This document shows positions 35,087 through 44,593 of a DNA stretch of 64,000 nucleotides, in pieces; the first letter of the stretch is position 1; every line of letters begins with the position of its first letter. A program made the position numbers and the translations under genes. The stretch covers positions 542,764 to 606,763 of the forward strand of contig NC_012997.1 in NCBI RefSeq assembly GCF_000023025.1, in the 5' to 3' direction. The DNA is from Teredinibacter turnerae T7901. Its GTDB lineage: Bacteria; Pseudomonadota; Gammaproteobacteria; Pseudomonadales; Cellvibrionaceae. The notes under the pieces were generated by a model that worked only from the letters and a program-made list of their open reading frames with translations, did not search any database and had not been told where the DNA came from.

Positions 35087-36928
35087 TTAATCGTGGCGTT
35101 TCAGCCAGTTGCGGATACGTGCCTCTATTTCCTCTGTGTTTAGCCCCGCTCTCGCTAATACCTGTACTCGGCTACCGTGTTCATAAAAGACATCCTGCAG
35201 GCCAAGATTTAGGACAGGGACGGTAATGCCTTCTGCCTGCAGCCACTCAAGCACGCCTGCCCCCGTACCTCCGGCGACCGCGTTTTCTTCCAGAGTCACA
35301 ATTGCCCGGTGGCTGTTGGCGATTTCCCGAAGGAGCGCGTGATCCAGTGGTTTGGCCCAGCGCATGTCACATACCGTAGCGTGCAAGGTGTCGCCCACGG
35401 CCAAGGCTTCTGGCAGAAGTGCGCCGAAATTGAGTATCGCCAGCTGCTCACCTTCTCGTACCTGATGGGCTTTGCCGACCTCGAGTGGCGTTAATGTATC
35501 TGTCAGCTCGGCGCCGGGCCCTTTGCCTCGTGGATAGCGCACCGCTGCCGGGCCCGGGTATTGATATGCGGCATCCAACAATTGGTAACACTCACGCTCG
35601 TCACTGGGCGTAGCGATCACCATGTTTGGAATGCAGCGGAGAAAGGAGATATCAAAGCTGCCTGCGTGACTGGCGCCGTCTTCGCCGACCAGGCCTGCGC
35701 GATCCACCGCAAACAGGACGTCGAGGTCTTGTAAAGCCACGTCGTGTATCAGCTGATCGTAAGCCCGCTGCAAAAATGTAGAGTAGATCGCGACCACCGG
35801 CTTCATACCTTCGCAGGCGAGTCCTGCGGCCAGGGTAATGGCGTGCTGCTCGGCGATGGCGACATCGTGAAACCGATCGCTGAAGGTTTGGGCGAAAGAG
35901 ACCATGCCCGAGCCCTCGCTCATTGCCGGGGTGATACCGATCAGCCTCTCGTCCCGAGCGGCAGTATCACAGAGCCAATCGCCAAACACCTGTTGGTACC
36001 GCCGCCGCTTATCGGGCGTAACCGACGCGGATTCGCGCTCAATTTTATTCAACGCGTGGTAGCCAACAGGGTCTTTTTCGGCGGGCGCAAACCCTTTGCC
36101 TTTGCGGGTAACCACATGCAGCAGGCGCGGGCCCGATGTGTTTAATACGCTGCTGATTGCCGGCAAAAGTTGGTCGAAGTCGTGGCCGTCAATCGGGCCG
36201 CTATAGCTGAACCCTAATTCTGTGAATAGCGCGGAAGCACTGCTGGACGCCGAAGCGGGAGGCGCAGATTGCACCTGCGCTTTGGCATGTGCTCCCGCCT
36301 GTTCAGCACTGTTCTCCAGTACACCAGCAAAGTAACTGGCGAGTCCGCCTACATTCGGCGAAATCGACATGGTGTTATCGTTCAACACCACGAGCAGGTC
36401 CGCCTGGGTGTGGACTGCGTGATTCAGCGCTTCAAAAGCCATTCCTGCGGTCATCGCACCATCGCCGATCACGGCAACACACTGGCGGGGAATGCCTTGC
36501 TGTGCACTCGCCAGCGCCATGCCCAAGGCGGCGCTCAACGAGGTACTTGAATGACCCACACCGAAGCTGTCGAACACACTCTCTGCGCGCTTGGGAAACC
36601 CGGAAATACCGCCTTGCTGGCGAATAGTGAGCAGTTGCTCACGCCGTCCCGTCAGTATTTTGTGGGGGTAGGCCTGATGACCAACATCCCAGATCAGCCG
36701 ATCTTCCGGAGTGTGCAGCAGATAGTGCAGCGCGATAGTCAGTTCAACCACGCCCAGACCGGCGCCAAAGTGCCCGCCGGTATGCCCCACGCTGTACAGT
36801 AAAAATGCACGTAGCTCCTGTGCGACTTGGGCTAAGCGCTCGGCACTCAGGCGCCGCAAATCTGCAGGGGTATCGATGCTGTCGAGCAGGGGAGTGGCAG
36901 GGCGCTGATTGGGGATTTGGTAAAACAT
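35087..36928 (-). CDS. dxs: 1-deoxy-D-xylulose-5-phosphate synthase
   Basis: The 613-residue thiamine-diphosphate enzyme catalyses the first step of the MEP isoprenoid pathway from pyruvate and glyceraldehyde 3-phosphate. Diagnostic blocks are GHTGGHFGAGLGVVELTIAL, DVGHQAYPHKILTGRR, VIGDGAMTAGMAFEALNHA with the ThDP GDG...N motif, and the second-domain AIAEQHAITLAAGLACEG. The usual ispA-xseB neighbours are absent, and the gene is 63 bases downstream of ppc in the same direction. The first ten residues of the frame are short compared with relatives but no earlier start is better. Confidence 0.95.
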   Translation of the reverse strand: MFYQIPNQRPATPLLDSIDTPADLRRLSAERLAQVAQELRAFLLYSVGHTGGHFGAGLGVVELTIALHYLLHTPEDRLIWDVGHQAYPHKILTGRREQLLTIRQQGGISGFPKRAESVFDSFGVGHSSTSLSAALGMALASAQQGIPRQCVAVIGDGAMTAGMAFEALNHAVHTQADLLVVLNDNTMSISPNVGGLASYFAGVLENSAEQAGAHAKAQVQSAPPASASSSASALFTELGFSYSGPIDGHDFDQLLPAISSVLNTSGPRLLHVVTRKGKGFAPAEKDPVGYHALNKIERESASVTPDKRRRYQQVFGDWLCDTAARDERLIGITPAMSEGSGMVSFAQTFSDRFHDVAIAEQHAITLAAGLACEGMKPVVAIYSTFLQRAYDQLIHDVALQDLDVLFAVDRAGLVGEDGASHAGSFDISFLRCIPNMVIATPSDERECYQLLDAAYQYPGPAAVRYPRGKGPGAELTDTLTPLEVGKAHQVREGEQLAILNFGALLPEALAVGDTLHATVCDMRWAKPLDHALLREIANSHRAIVTLEENAVAGGTGAGVLEWLQAEGITVPVLNLGLQDVFYEHGSRVQVLARAGLNTEEIEARIRNWLKRHD

Positions 36929-36951
36929 TGGCGCAAATGTGATGGGGTAAA

Positions 36952-36977
36952 GGCGGGGATTGTAGAGCCTCCCCGCC
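36952..36977 (-). terminator. Hairpin between ppc and dxs (possible terminator)
   Basis: On the minus strand GGCGGGGA pairs with TCCCCGCC across a ten-base loop and runs into TTTA, 15 bases past the ppc stop. The T-tract is short, so it may attenuate rather than stop transcription into dxs. Confidence 0.5.
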
Positions 36978-36991
36978 CGCCTGCAAAGCCG

Positions 36992-39628
36992 TTAGCCGGT
37001 ATTGCGCATACCGGCGGCAATGCCGGTCATCGTGACTTTGAGAGCCCTTTCAAGATCGGGGCTGATTTCTCCGGCCTTGCGCTCGCGCTTCAGCAGTTCC
37101 GCCTGGAGGTAGTTGAGCGGGTCCATATACGGTTTGCGGATGTTGATCGACTGCTGTAACAGTGGCGTGTTCTCCAATAGCTCCGGCTGCTCTTTCATCG
37201 TGTTGATCAGCCCCGCCAGCGCCTCCAGATCGCCGCGCAGTTGCTCGCCGAGTGGGCGCAGGTCTTTGTCGACCAGCTGCTCTTCGTAGTGCGCGCAAAT
37301 GGAGGTATCCGCCTTGCCCAGCACCATCTCGAGCAGGTCGATAAAGCTGTTGAAGAACGGCCAGTTTTGTTGCATGTCTTTGAGGGTGTCCTGCTCATTT
37401 TGCAGGCCGTATTCCAGCGCCTGGCGGGTGCCGAGCCAGCCTGGGAGGTTGAGGCGCACCTGAGTCCAGGCGAAAACCCACGGAATGGCACGCAAGCTTT
37501 CCACGCCACCGCTCGCCTTGCGCTTGGGTGGGCGCGAACCCAGTGCAAGCTTGCTGAGTTCCTGTTCCGGGGTCAGGCTCCGGAAGTAGGGGACAAAGCT
37601 CTCGTGGCCGCGCACTACGCCGCGGTAGGCCGTGAGGCTCGCTTGCGCCATATTTTCCATCAGCTCGCGCCACTCGGGCTTGGGGTTGGGGGCTGGAGTT
37701 TCGGTCGCGCGCAGGGTGGCTAATACGTAGTTGCTCAAACTGGCGAAGGCGACGCGCGGCATACCGAATTTATAGCGGATCATTTCGCCCTGTTCGGTAA
37801 CGCGGATGCGGGCTTTAACGGAGCCTGGCGGCTGCGAGGCCATTGCTTTTTCAACTGGGCCGCCACCGCGGCCGACGGTGCCACCGCGACCGTGGAAGAG
37901 GTTTAATTTCACGTCGTGTTGGTCTGCCAGGCTCACCAGTTTCTCCTGCGCCTTGTACTGAGCCCAGGTGGCGGCGAATTTACCGGCGTCTTTGGCGGAG
38001 TCGGAGTAGCCGATCATCACGGTTTGCTGGCCGTCGATATAACGTTGATACCAGTGCATTTGCCACAAAGCGTTCATTACACGCGGCGCACGATCGAGGT
38101 CGTCGAGAGTTTCAAACAGTGGATCGATTGGCATTTTCCAGCGCACGCCACACTCTTTGAGCAGCAGGGCTACTGCCAATACATCTGAAGGCTGCTGGGC
38201 CATGGAAATGACGTAGTGGGCGAGTGTTTCGCGCGGTTGTGCGGCGATTACGCGGCAGGTGTTGATAACTTCACGGGAGTCCTCGCTTACGGGCCACTCT
38301 TCGGGCAGCAGCGGGCGTTTGCTTTCCAGCTGTTCCAGCAAGAAGGCCTGACGCTTTTCTTCGTCCCAGGAGCGATAACTGCCCAGTTCGAGGTAGATGG
38401 TCAACTCGTCAAGCAACTCCACGTGGCGGTCGCCGTCCTGGCGGATGTCCAGCGGCACCAGGTTGATACCGAAAGCGTGGATTCGGCGGATTAAATCAGT
38501 GAGGCTGCCGTTGGCGATTTGGCTAAGGCCCAGTTCGTGCAGTGATTCGTAACACAGCATCAGCGGCTGCAGCAGTTCGTTGCGCGAGTGAATAATGTTG
38601 GCAGGTTCCGGCAACATTGGGTCGTTCATGCGCGCTTCTGCCCAGTTCAGGGTGGCTTGCAGACGGTTGCGCAGGCCGTGGAGTAGATCGCGATAGGGAG
38701 TGGCGCTATCTTCGCCGACCAACTCGAGTAATTCGTGACTGGCAGCGTGCATGGACAGGTCGCCAGCAACTTCGTTGATATCCTTGATGTAGAGGTCTGC
38801 CGCGCGCCAGCGCCCCATCAGCAATACTTGTTCGGTAACTTTGTGGGTGACGTTCGGGTTGCCGTCCCGGTCGCCGCCCATCCAGGAGTAGAAGCGGAAA
38901 GGCGTAATACCCAGTGGCAGGGGTTTGCCCAGGCGACGGCGGCACACGCTGTCCAGGTGGCGAATAAAATCGGGTACTGCGTGCCAAAGGCTGTTCTCGA
39001 TTACCGCGAAACCCCACTTGGCTTCATCGACAGCGGTTGGTCGTGTGGTGCGAATCTCGTTAGTGTGCCAGATTTCCTCAATATAGCGTTGCAGGCTTTC
39101 TTTAATTTGCGCGACTTCGTAATCGAGCAGGTCGTTGCGGCGCAGATCGCTCAGTGCTTTCGCCACTTGTTCGTATTTGCGGATCAAGGTGCGACGGGTG
39201 ACTTCGGTCGGGTGGGCGGTTAGCACCAGCTCAATGTTCAGCTCGTTCACCAATTTATACAGATCGTCTTTGCCTTTGGCATCGGCCAGATTTTCCAGAA
39301 TCTCGTCGAGGGCATCCTCTTCACGCGCTTCGCTGCTGTAAAAGTAATGCTGATCGGCAATATTGGCTAAGTTGAGAAATTGGTTAAAAGCTCGTGCAAT
39401 GGGAAGAATATCCGCATCTTCCACCTGACTTAAGGATTCAAGCAGTGATTCAACCGCTTCTTTGTGTGCGTCACTGCTGCGGTCGGATTTGGCGAGCTGT
39501 TTTGAGAAAGCACGTATTTCCTCGACTTTGCGAAAGAGTTTTGGACCCTGGTGTTCCAACAAGTTTTCGCCGAGCAAATCGCCTAGCATTCTCACGTTTT
39601 CGCGCAATGTTTCCGGTAATTTCTGCAT
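36992..39628 (-). CDS. ppc: Phosphoenolpyruvate carboxylase
   Basis: The 878-residue product carries the family motifs: VLTAHPTEVTRRTLI with the catalytic His, FSWMGGDRDGNPNVT-type FYSWMGGDRDGNP, GYSDSAKDAGKFAATW and FHGRGGTVGRGGGPV with the mobile-loop glycines. The C terminus MRNTG is the conserved end of the enzyme. It makes oxaloacetate from PEP and bicarbonate to refill the TCA cycle. The start ATG at 39628 gives MQKLPETLRENVRMLGDLLG, matching relatives. The 166-base spacer to the divergent lipoprotein gene holds both promoters, unidentified. Confidence 0.97.
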   Translation of the reverse strand: MQKLPETLRENVRMLGDLLGENLLEHQGPKLFRKVEEIRAFSKQLAKSDRSSDAHKEAVESLLESLSQVEDADILPIARAFNQFLNLANIADQHYFYSSEAREEDALDEILENLADAKGKDDLYKLVNELNIELVLTAHPTEVTRRTLIRKYEQVAKALSDLRRNDLLDYEVAQIKESLQRYIEEIWHTNEIRTTRPTAVDEAKWGFAVIENSLWHAVPDFIRHLDSVCRRRLGKPLPLGITPFRFYSWMGGDRDGNPNVTHKVTEQVLLMGRWRAADLYIKDINEVAGDLSMHAASHELLELVGEDSATPYRDLLHGLRNRLQATLNWAEARMNDPMLPEPANIIHSRNELLQPLMLCYESLHELGLSQIANGSLTDLIRRIHAFGINLVPLDIRQDGDRHVELLDELTIYLELGSYRSWDEEKRQAFLLEQLESKRPLLPEEWPVSEDSREVINTCRVIAAQPRETLAHYVISMAQQPSDVLAVALLLKECGVRWKMPIDPLFETLDDLDRAPRVMNALWQMHWYQRYIDGQQTVMIGYSDSAKDAGKFAATWAQYKAQEKLVSLADQHDVKLNLFHGRGGTVGRGGGPVEKAMASQPPGSVKARIRVTEQGEMIRYKFGMPRVAFASLSNYVLATLRATETPAPNPKPEWRELMENMAQASLTAYRGVVRGHESFVPYFRSLTPEQELSKLALGSRPPKRKASGGVESLRAIPWVFAWTQVRLNLPGWLGTRQALEYGLQNEQDTLKDMQQNWPFFNSFIDLLEMVLGKADTSICAHYEEQLVDKDLRPLGEQLRGDLEALAGLINTMKEQPELLENTPLLQQSINIRKPYMDPLNYLQAELLKRERKAGEISPDLERALKVTMTGIAAGMRNTG

Positions 39629-39809
39629 AGTAAAATCTTTTTCTCGGGTGAATGATGGATTTGATTAACCTGAACAACTCTGTGGGAATAGCCCTGGTAA
39701 GCGACTATCAAATTACTGAGGGGACATGCATTGTATGGGTTTCACGGTAGGGATTCCAGAATTCGACAGTCACTATCCCCGTATATAAGAAATTATGTGG
39801 TGCCAATTT

Positions 39810-40772
39810 ATGAGAATAACCCGCCTTTGGTGTGAAAAAAAATCCCTACAAAAAATCGTGTTATGGCTCGCGATACTACCTGCAGTCGGCCTGACTGGGT
39901 GCATGCCCAAAATTATTGAAGAAACCGAATCGCAGGCCGACGCGCTTTACCGGCAGCAGGTTATTCAATCGGATCACATAATGGTAGAGCGCGCTCGACT
40001 CCATTATACGGTGCGCGAACAGTTAGAGTTCAGCGCGGGTGCTTTAACCGCCAACGAGGTGACGGAGTTGCTGGTGTTTGTGCATGGCACGCCCGGTGAC
40101 TGGCGCAGTTTCGGTCAGCAGCTTGCGGATCGACGCCTGGCGGCGCGGGCAGTACTGGTTGCCATCGATCGCCCGTCGTGGGGCGGATCTTTTTTTGAAG
40201 AAGAGCGTGTTGAAACATCGCTCGGCGAGCAGGCGGGGTTGATTGCACCACTTTTGTTGCGCTTGCGTGAGGACTACCCGAATGCGCGATTGACGCTGGC
40301 TGGTCACTCGTTCGGCGCGAGCCTGGTGCCGATGATCGCAATGGTTTACCCGCAAGCGGTGGATTCAGTGGTAGTAATTGCCGGCGATCTCAGTGCGGAG
40401 TATCTCGAAGAAAAGTGGTACAACACTGTGCTTGCCTGGCCGTGGGTGAGACCACTGCTGCCCCGGGAAATTTGCTACGCGAACGATGAAGTTCTTGCGC
40501 TTGATGAAAATATTGCGGCGATGAGTGACTACTGGTCGCATCTGTCGGTACCCATGATGGTCATTCAGGGCACCGAAGACACGCTGGTTGATCCACGAAA
40601 CGCGGATTTTGCTGCCGCATTAAAAACGCCCGCCGGGGTAAGAGTGGAGCGTATCGACGGCGGCAGCCACCTGATTCACATGGCGCAGTCGCAACGGGTG
40701 GACGGATTGTTGCTCGACTGGCTTGCGAGCAACTTTAAAACGACAAACAGCGCCATTAACAGTAGCGATTAA
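39810..40772 (+). CDS. Alpha/beta-hydrolase lipoprotein
   Basis: The 320-residue product has a lipoprotein signal with lipobox VGLTGC and an alpha/beta-hydrolase fold. Visible elements are LVFVHGTPGDWRSF (oxyanion loop), LAGHSFGASLVPM with the nucleophile Ser, IQGTEDTLVDP with the Asp, and DGGSHLIHM with the His. The triad is complete, so it is probably an active esterase or peptidase-like hydrolase attached to a membrane. The substrate is unknown. An in-frame ATG at 39795 would add five residues; neither start has a strong ribosome binding site. It is convergent with panB. Confidence 0.8.
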   Translation: MRITRLWCEKKSLQKIVLWLAILPAVGLTGCMPKIIEETESQADALYRQQVIQSDHIMVERARLHYTVREQLEFSAGALTANEVTELLVFVHGTPGDWRSFGQQLADRRLAARAVLVAIDRPSWGGSFFEEERVETSLGEQAGLIAPLLLRLREDYPNARLTLAGHSFGASLVPMIAMVYPQAVDSVVVIAGDLSAEYLEEKWYNTVLAWPWVRPLLPREICYANDEVLALDENIAAMSDYWSHLSVPMMVIQGTEDTLVDPRNADFAAALKTPAGVRVERIDGGSHLIHMAQSQRVDGLLLDWLASNFKTTNSAINSSD

Positions 40773-40793
40773 AATAATTAGCGCTAACAGGGG

Positions 40794-41612
40794 CTAACTA
40801 AAAATATGGCTGTCTTCAGGGAACACGCCAGCTTTCACATCCGCCACATATTTTTTTAATGCTTTGGGAATGTCGCCCGCTTCGCTGAGGAAGTTTTTAG
40901 AAAACTTTGGTGGTGTTTCGGTGAGCCCTAAAATATCGTTGATTACGAGTACCTGAGCGTCAGTATCGCGACCAGCGCCAATACCAATGGTAGGAATCGG
41001 TATCGCTTTGGTGATGCGGGCGGCCAGTTCAGCGGGTACACATTCCAGAACCAGAAGGTCTGCACCGGCGTCGGCCAGTAACATGGCATCGGCAAGGATG
41101 GTTTCTGCCTGTTCACGTTCGCGCCCCTGCACCCGAAAGCCGCCGAATTTATTCACCGACTGCGGGGTGAGCCCCAGGTGTGCACACACGGGAATACCCC
41201 GCTCGCTCAGCATGCTTACGGTGCTGGCAAGCCAGGCGCCGCCTTCAATTTTTACCGCGTGCGCACCCGCCTGCATAATACGGGTGGCATTGTGCATTGC
41301 CAGCTCTGGCGTGGCGTAGGTCATAAAGGGCAGGTCGCCCATAATGTGCGATTTCTTGTTGCCCCGCGCCACGGCTTCAACGTGATAGATCATGTGTTCC
41401 ATGGTGACGGGCAAGGTGCTGTCGTAACCTAGCACCGTCATTCCGAGGCTGTCCCCCACGAGCACAGACTCGACGCCGCAGTTCTGCGCCATCGCGGCCA
41501 TGGGCGCATCGTAGAGCGCGACCGTGGTAAATTTTTCGCAGCGATCTTTCATCGCCTGCAGGGTTTTAATCGATACAGATTTTTCAAGCGCTTCAGTGTT
41601 TGCGTACGCCAT
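40794..41612 (-). CDS. panB: 3-methyl-2-oxobutanoate hydroxymethyltransferase
   Basis: The 272-residue product transfers a hydroxymethyl group from methylene-tetrahydrofolate to ketoisovalerate, the first pantothenate step. Family blocks: VALYDAPMAAMAQNCGVESV, LVGDSLGMTVLGYDSTLPVT with the metal-binding Asp, MGDLPFMTYATPE, VKIEGGAW and PIPTIGIGAGRDTDAQVLV. ATG 41612 is chosen because GGAGG stands five bases upstream; the frame extends to a TTG at 41624 without support. Last gene of the pcnB-folK-kinase-panB cluster; panC and panD are elsewhere in the window. Confidence 0.96.
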   Translation of the reverse strand: MAYANTEALEKSVSIKTLQAMKDRCEKFTTVALYDAPMAAMAQNCGVESVLVGDSLGMTVLGYDSTLPVTMEHMIYHVEAVARGNKKSHIMGDLPFMTYATPELAMHNATRIMQAGAHAVKIEGGAWLASTVSMLSERGIPVCAHLGLTPQSVNKFGGFRVQGREREQAETILADAMLLADAGADLLVLECVPAELAARITKAIPIPTIGIGAGRDTDAQVLVINDILGLTETPPKFSKNFLSEAGDIPKALKKYVADVKAGVFPEDSHIFS

Positions 41613-41626
41613 TCGGGCCTCCAAAC

Positions 41627-42313
41627 TTATCGCAGCATGGTTGGCTGCGGGTTGTAGTAATGTCGTCCACTTTTGATGGTCAACATATATTGGACAAGGT
41701 TGCGGTAGTCGTCAGGGTTATTTACCCAGTCGATGTCTGCCGCATTTACGATGAGCAGTGGCGCTGCGTCGTAGTAGTGGAAAAAGCGCGTATATGCCTG
41801 ATTGAGTTCTTCCAGGTAGGCGGCGCTGATGGTTTGCTCGAACGCGACCCCCCGTCGCTGGATGCGTTCGGTGAGTACCTGAACGGGCGCCTGCAGGTAG
41901 ATCACCAGATCGGGTTTGGGGGCGTCGATAGTGAGGTGATCGTACACTTGGTGATAAATACGTAGAGCGTCTTCATCGAGCACCACTTGTGCAAACAGAC
42001 GGTCTTTCTCCAGCAAGAAGTCGGCGACGCGCACCGGTTCGAACATGTCGTGTTGTTGTAACGCGTTGAGCTGCTGCATGCGCTGAAACAAAAAGAATAG
42101 CTGGGTCGGTAAAGCAGCGTTTTTTTCGTTGGCGTAAAACTTCTCGAGAAAGGGATTATCTTCTGCTCGCTCGAGCAGGGTTTCGTAATTGAACGTGAGC
42201 GCGAGGCGTCGCGCCAGACTCGTTTTGCCTACCCCGATCGGGCCTTCTACCGCGATATAACGAGGAATGGTTTGACCCTGCAGGTCCACCTGTTGGATGT
42301 CGTGTTCACTCAA
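41627..42313 (-). CDS. Deoxynucleoside kinase family protein
   Basis: The 228-residue product has a P-loop in YIAVEGPIGVGKTSLARRLA and the dNK pattern LLERAEDNPFLEKFYANEKN. The DRS/ERS-like LLEKDRLFAQVVL and the lid region LTERIQRRGVAFEQ follow. Members phosphorylate deoxynucleosides in salvage pathways. In many gammaproteobacteria a gene of this type sits between folK and panB, as here. It overlaps neither neighbour (12 bases to folK, 14 to panB) and is clearly in the operon. Exact substrate specificity cannot be read from the sequence. Confidence 0.88.
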   Translation of the reverse strand: MSEHDIQQVDLQGQTIPRYIAVEGPIGVGKTSLARRLALTFNYETLLERAEDNPFLEKFYANEKNAALPTQLFFLFQRMQQLNALQQHDMFEPVRVADFLLEKDRLFAQVVLDEDALRIYHQVYDHLTIDAPKPDLVIYLQAPVQVLTERIQRRGVAFEQTISAAYLEELNQAYTRFFHYYDAAPLLIVNAADIDWVNNPDDYRNLVQYMLTIKSGRHYYNPQPTMLR

Positions 42314-42325
42314 AGTGGTGTCCTT

Positions 42326-42808
42326 CTAGTTGTCTTCGTCTAACCGAATTAACCCCTGGTCGCCGACGCCTGCCAGGTAGCTTTCCACTGCATCGCCACC
42401 GGGAATCACCAGCTCGGGTGCTATATCACAGAGGGGGCGGAGCACGAAGTTGCGGGCTGTCATCCAGGGGTGCGGCACGGTCAGGCGCACGGTATTGAGG
42501 GTAGTGTCGCCGTAGAGGAGCAGATCGAGATCCAGCGTTCTCGCGCCCCAATGCTCTGTCCGCACGCGGCCGTGGTCATTTTCAATCGCCTGCAAGGCAT
42601 CGAGAAGTGGCTCGGGCTTAAGGTTGGTCTGCAGTTCAGCGACAGCGTTAACATAGTCGGGTTGTGGGGGCCCTACGGCGATGCTGCGATAAAACGGTGA
42701 GCAACAGATTAACGCTATTTCTGAGTGCGCACGTATCGCCGCCAACGCGGATTTTAATTGCGCAGCGGGGTTATCGAGGTTGCTGCCGAGACCGATAAAA
42801 ACCTGCAC
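42326..42808 (-). CDS. folK: 6-hydroxymethyl-7,8-dihydropterin pyrophosphokinase
   Basis: The 160-residue product matches HPPK: FIGLGSNLDNPAAQLKSAL, the Phe/Tyr-rich CCSPFYRSIAVGPPQPDYVN, and the signature GARTLDLDLLLYGDTTLN, followed by VPHPWMTARNFVLRPLCDIAP. It transfers pyrophosphate from ATP to the pterin in folate synthesis. It is placed seven bases after pcnB and upstream of the kinase and panB, the conserved order in Pseudomonas relatives. Confidence 0.96.
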   Translation of the reverse strand: MQVFIGLGSNLDNPAAQLKSALAAIRAHSEIALICCSPFYRSIAVGPPQPDYVNAVAELQTNLKPEPLLDALQAIENDHGRVRTEHWGARTLDLDLLLYGDTTLNTVRLTVPHPWMTARNFVLRPLCDIAPELVIPGGDAVESYLAGVGDQGLIRLDEDN

Positions 42809-42814
42809 GAAGGT

Positions 42815-44206
42815 TTAGTCGGTGCTAGGGGGATTGCTGCCGGAGCGACGCGGGCGGCGGCGCTTGGGTCGGCGGACTGCTGCGGGGGTTGCAGCTTCCG
42901 GCTGCGAAAGCTCTTCGACCATCTGGTCGCGCGCCTGGCTGTCAGCCTGGAACCGCGTCCACCAGTCGCCGAGCCCCTGGCAGTTCTCACCGGATTCTTC
43001 ACGCAATAACAGGAAGTCGTATGCAGCGCGAAAACGGGGGTGCTCCAGCATCGCGAAGGCGCGCTGACCTTGCCTGCGTGGCAGCCGTAGCTGTAACGTC
43101 CAGATTTCGCGCATGGGGATTAGAAACCGCTTTGGAATGCTGGTGTAGGCCAGCTGCTGGCTGATAATACCCTGCGCAGCCCGCTGCATGGCTTCCTGCG
43201 TAGGCAAGTTCTGCTCTTTCGCCAGGTGTCGCATACTTGCGCGCAGCGCCGGCCATAAGAAGGCCGCATAGATAAATGCCGGGGTCACCTTTTTGCCCTG
43301 ACGAATGCGTTTGTCAGTGTTGGCGGCGGCGTTCATAACCATGGCCCGATCAGGCTCACGACCATTTTCCATGCAGAAGTCGGTATCCGGGAACAGGTAC
43401 TTGAACAAATGATATTCGCGCAGCAGATTGACGGTAGCTGTCGCCGACCCGGACATAAACAGCTTTAACACTTCCTCGAACAAGCGGGCTGGCGGGATGT
43501 GCGTTAGATAATCGGCGTGCTCGCGAATCGGCGCTTCGGTAACGGGTTCGATGGTGAACCCGAGTTTGGCGGCGAAGCGCACCGCTCTCAGCAGTCGCAC
43601 TGGGTCTTCCCGGTAGCGGGTTTGCGGATCGCCCACGATGCGGATCACCCGGTCGTTAAGGTCTTCCAGGCCCGTACTGAACTCCAGTAACTCCCGGCTG
43701 CGCGGATTGTAGTAGAGGGCGTTGACAGTAAAGTCTCGCCGTTCAGCATCCGTTTTTAGATTGCCATAGACGTTATCGCGCAGTAATACGCCATGTTCAG
43801 ACTGTTTTGCCTGCTGATTATCATCGGCAACCGCGTGGTTATCGCGGAAGGTAGTGACTTCGATAATTTCCCGCCCAAACCGGACGTGAACGATCTGGAA
43901 GCGTTTGCCGATAATACGAGCATTGCGAAATATTCCACGGAGTTGTTCGGGGGTTGCACTGGTGGCTACATCGAAATCCTTGGGTTTCCCGCCCAGTAAC
44001 AGATCGCGGACGCCGCCGCCCACCAAATAAGCCTCGTAACCGGCATCCAACAGCTGGTCGATCACGCGGATAGCGTTGCGACTTATCAGCTCCCGTGGAA
44101 TATTGTGGGCTTTTTCAGGGATGACGGTGGCACCGAGAGGTCCTCGGGCATTCCCGAATCGCTTCTCGTTGCGGGACTTATTGAATTGCAGTAGCTGTTT
44201 TAGCAT
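42815..44206 (-). CDS. pcnB: Poly(A) polymerase I
   Basis: The 463-residue product has the class II nucleotidyltransferase core YLVGGGVRDLLLGGKPKDFD with two metal-binding Asp residues, preceded by NIPRELISRNAIRVIDQLL. Next comes FTVNALYYNPRSRELLEFSTG and RLLRAVRFAAKLGF. The C-terminal tail is Arg-rich (RRPKRRRPRRSG), typical of bacterial poly(A) polymerases rather than tRNA nucleotidyltransferases. It adds 3' poly(A) tails that promote RNA decay. ATG 44206 gives MLKQLLQFNKSRNEKRFG; an in-frame ATG at 44284 adds 26 residues of doubtful composition. The gene follows the CrcZ-like RNA. Confidence 0.93.
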   Translation of the reverse strand: MLKQLLQFNKSRNEKRFGNARGPLGATVIPEKAHNIPRELISRNAIRVIDQLLDAGYEAYLVGGGVRDLLLGGKPKDFDVATSATPEQLRGIFRNARIIGKRFQIVHVRFGREIIEVTTFRDNHAVADDNQQAKQSEHGVLLRDNVYGNLKTDAERRDFTVNALYYNPRSRELLEFSTGLEDLNDRVIRIVGDPQTRYREDPVRLLRAVRFAAKLGFTIEPVTEAPIREHADYLTHIPPARLFEEVLKLFMSGSATATVNLLREYHLFKYLFPDTDFCMENGREPDRAMVMNAAANTDKRIRQGKKVTPAFIYAAFLWPALRASMRHLAKEQNLPTQEAMQRAAQGIISQQLAYTSIPKRFLIPMREIWTLQLRLPRRQGQRAFAMLEHPRFRAAYDFLLLREESGENCQGLGDWWTRFQADSQARDQMVEELSQPEAATPAAVRRPKRRRPRRSGSNPPSTD

Positions 44207-44332
44207 TGCTGAAAGGCTTTCTCTCCGTAGCTGGGCTTGAAACCAACGTGTGGCGCGCAGTCTACCACATCGCTGCCGATTCATTTAGAAGCTTAGAGCA
44301 CGGCCATTCTTTTTGGGGGGGCAGATACCAAA

Positions 44333-44357
44333 ACGGGAAAGCCGAAGGCTTTCCCGT
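44333..44357 (-). terminator. Rho-independent terminator of the CrcZ-like RNA
   Basis: ACGGGAAAGCC and GGCTTTCCCGT form a perfect 11-bp stem with a three-base loop. On the minus strand the stem is followed by TTTT. It separates the small RNA from pcnB, whose start is 50-130 bases further on. Confidence 0.85.
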
Positions 44358-44583
44358 CTAATCTGGATTGTGTTGATTTATCGTTTTTTTATCAACTGGA
44401 CACTTCCCTGTCCGCTAGTTTGCCTTTTGGGCAACACCTCTCCAAAGGTACACAAGTCAGTTTATACGCTTTTTTCGTTGTTATTATTTGTTGTTGTTAT
44501 GTGTTTCTTCTGTTCTTTTTATTATTTATTGTTGTTATTTGCTATGTAGCACTTTCTTATTATTCTTTATTGTTGTTATTGTG
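44333..44583 (-). ncRNA. crcZ: CrcZ-like Hfq-binding small RNA (candidate)
   Basis: This spans the region between the sigma-54 promoter at 44594-44609 and the hairpin at 44333-44357. The first 110 bases of the minus-strand transcript are A-rich and contain many AAnAAn-type words (AATAACAACAATAAAG, ATAACAACAATAAATAAT, ATAACAACAACAAATAA). In Pseudomonas, CrcZ occupies exactly this place between cbrB and pcnB, is transcribed from a CbrB/sigma-54 promoter and sequesters Hfq through repeated A-rich motifs, relieving catabolite repression. No convincing coding frame uses the RNA strand here. The predicted length of about 250 bases is shorter than Pseudomonas CrcZ. The identity is inferred from position, promoter and composition. 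Confidence 0.75.
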
Positions 44584-44593
44584 AATCATATAG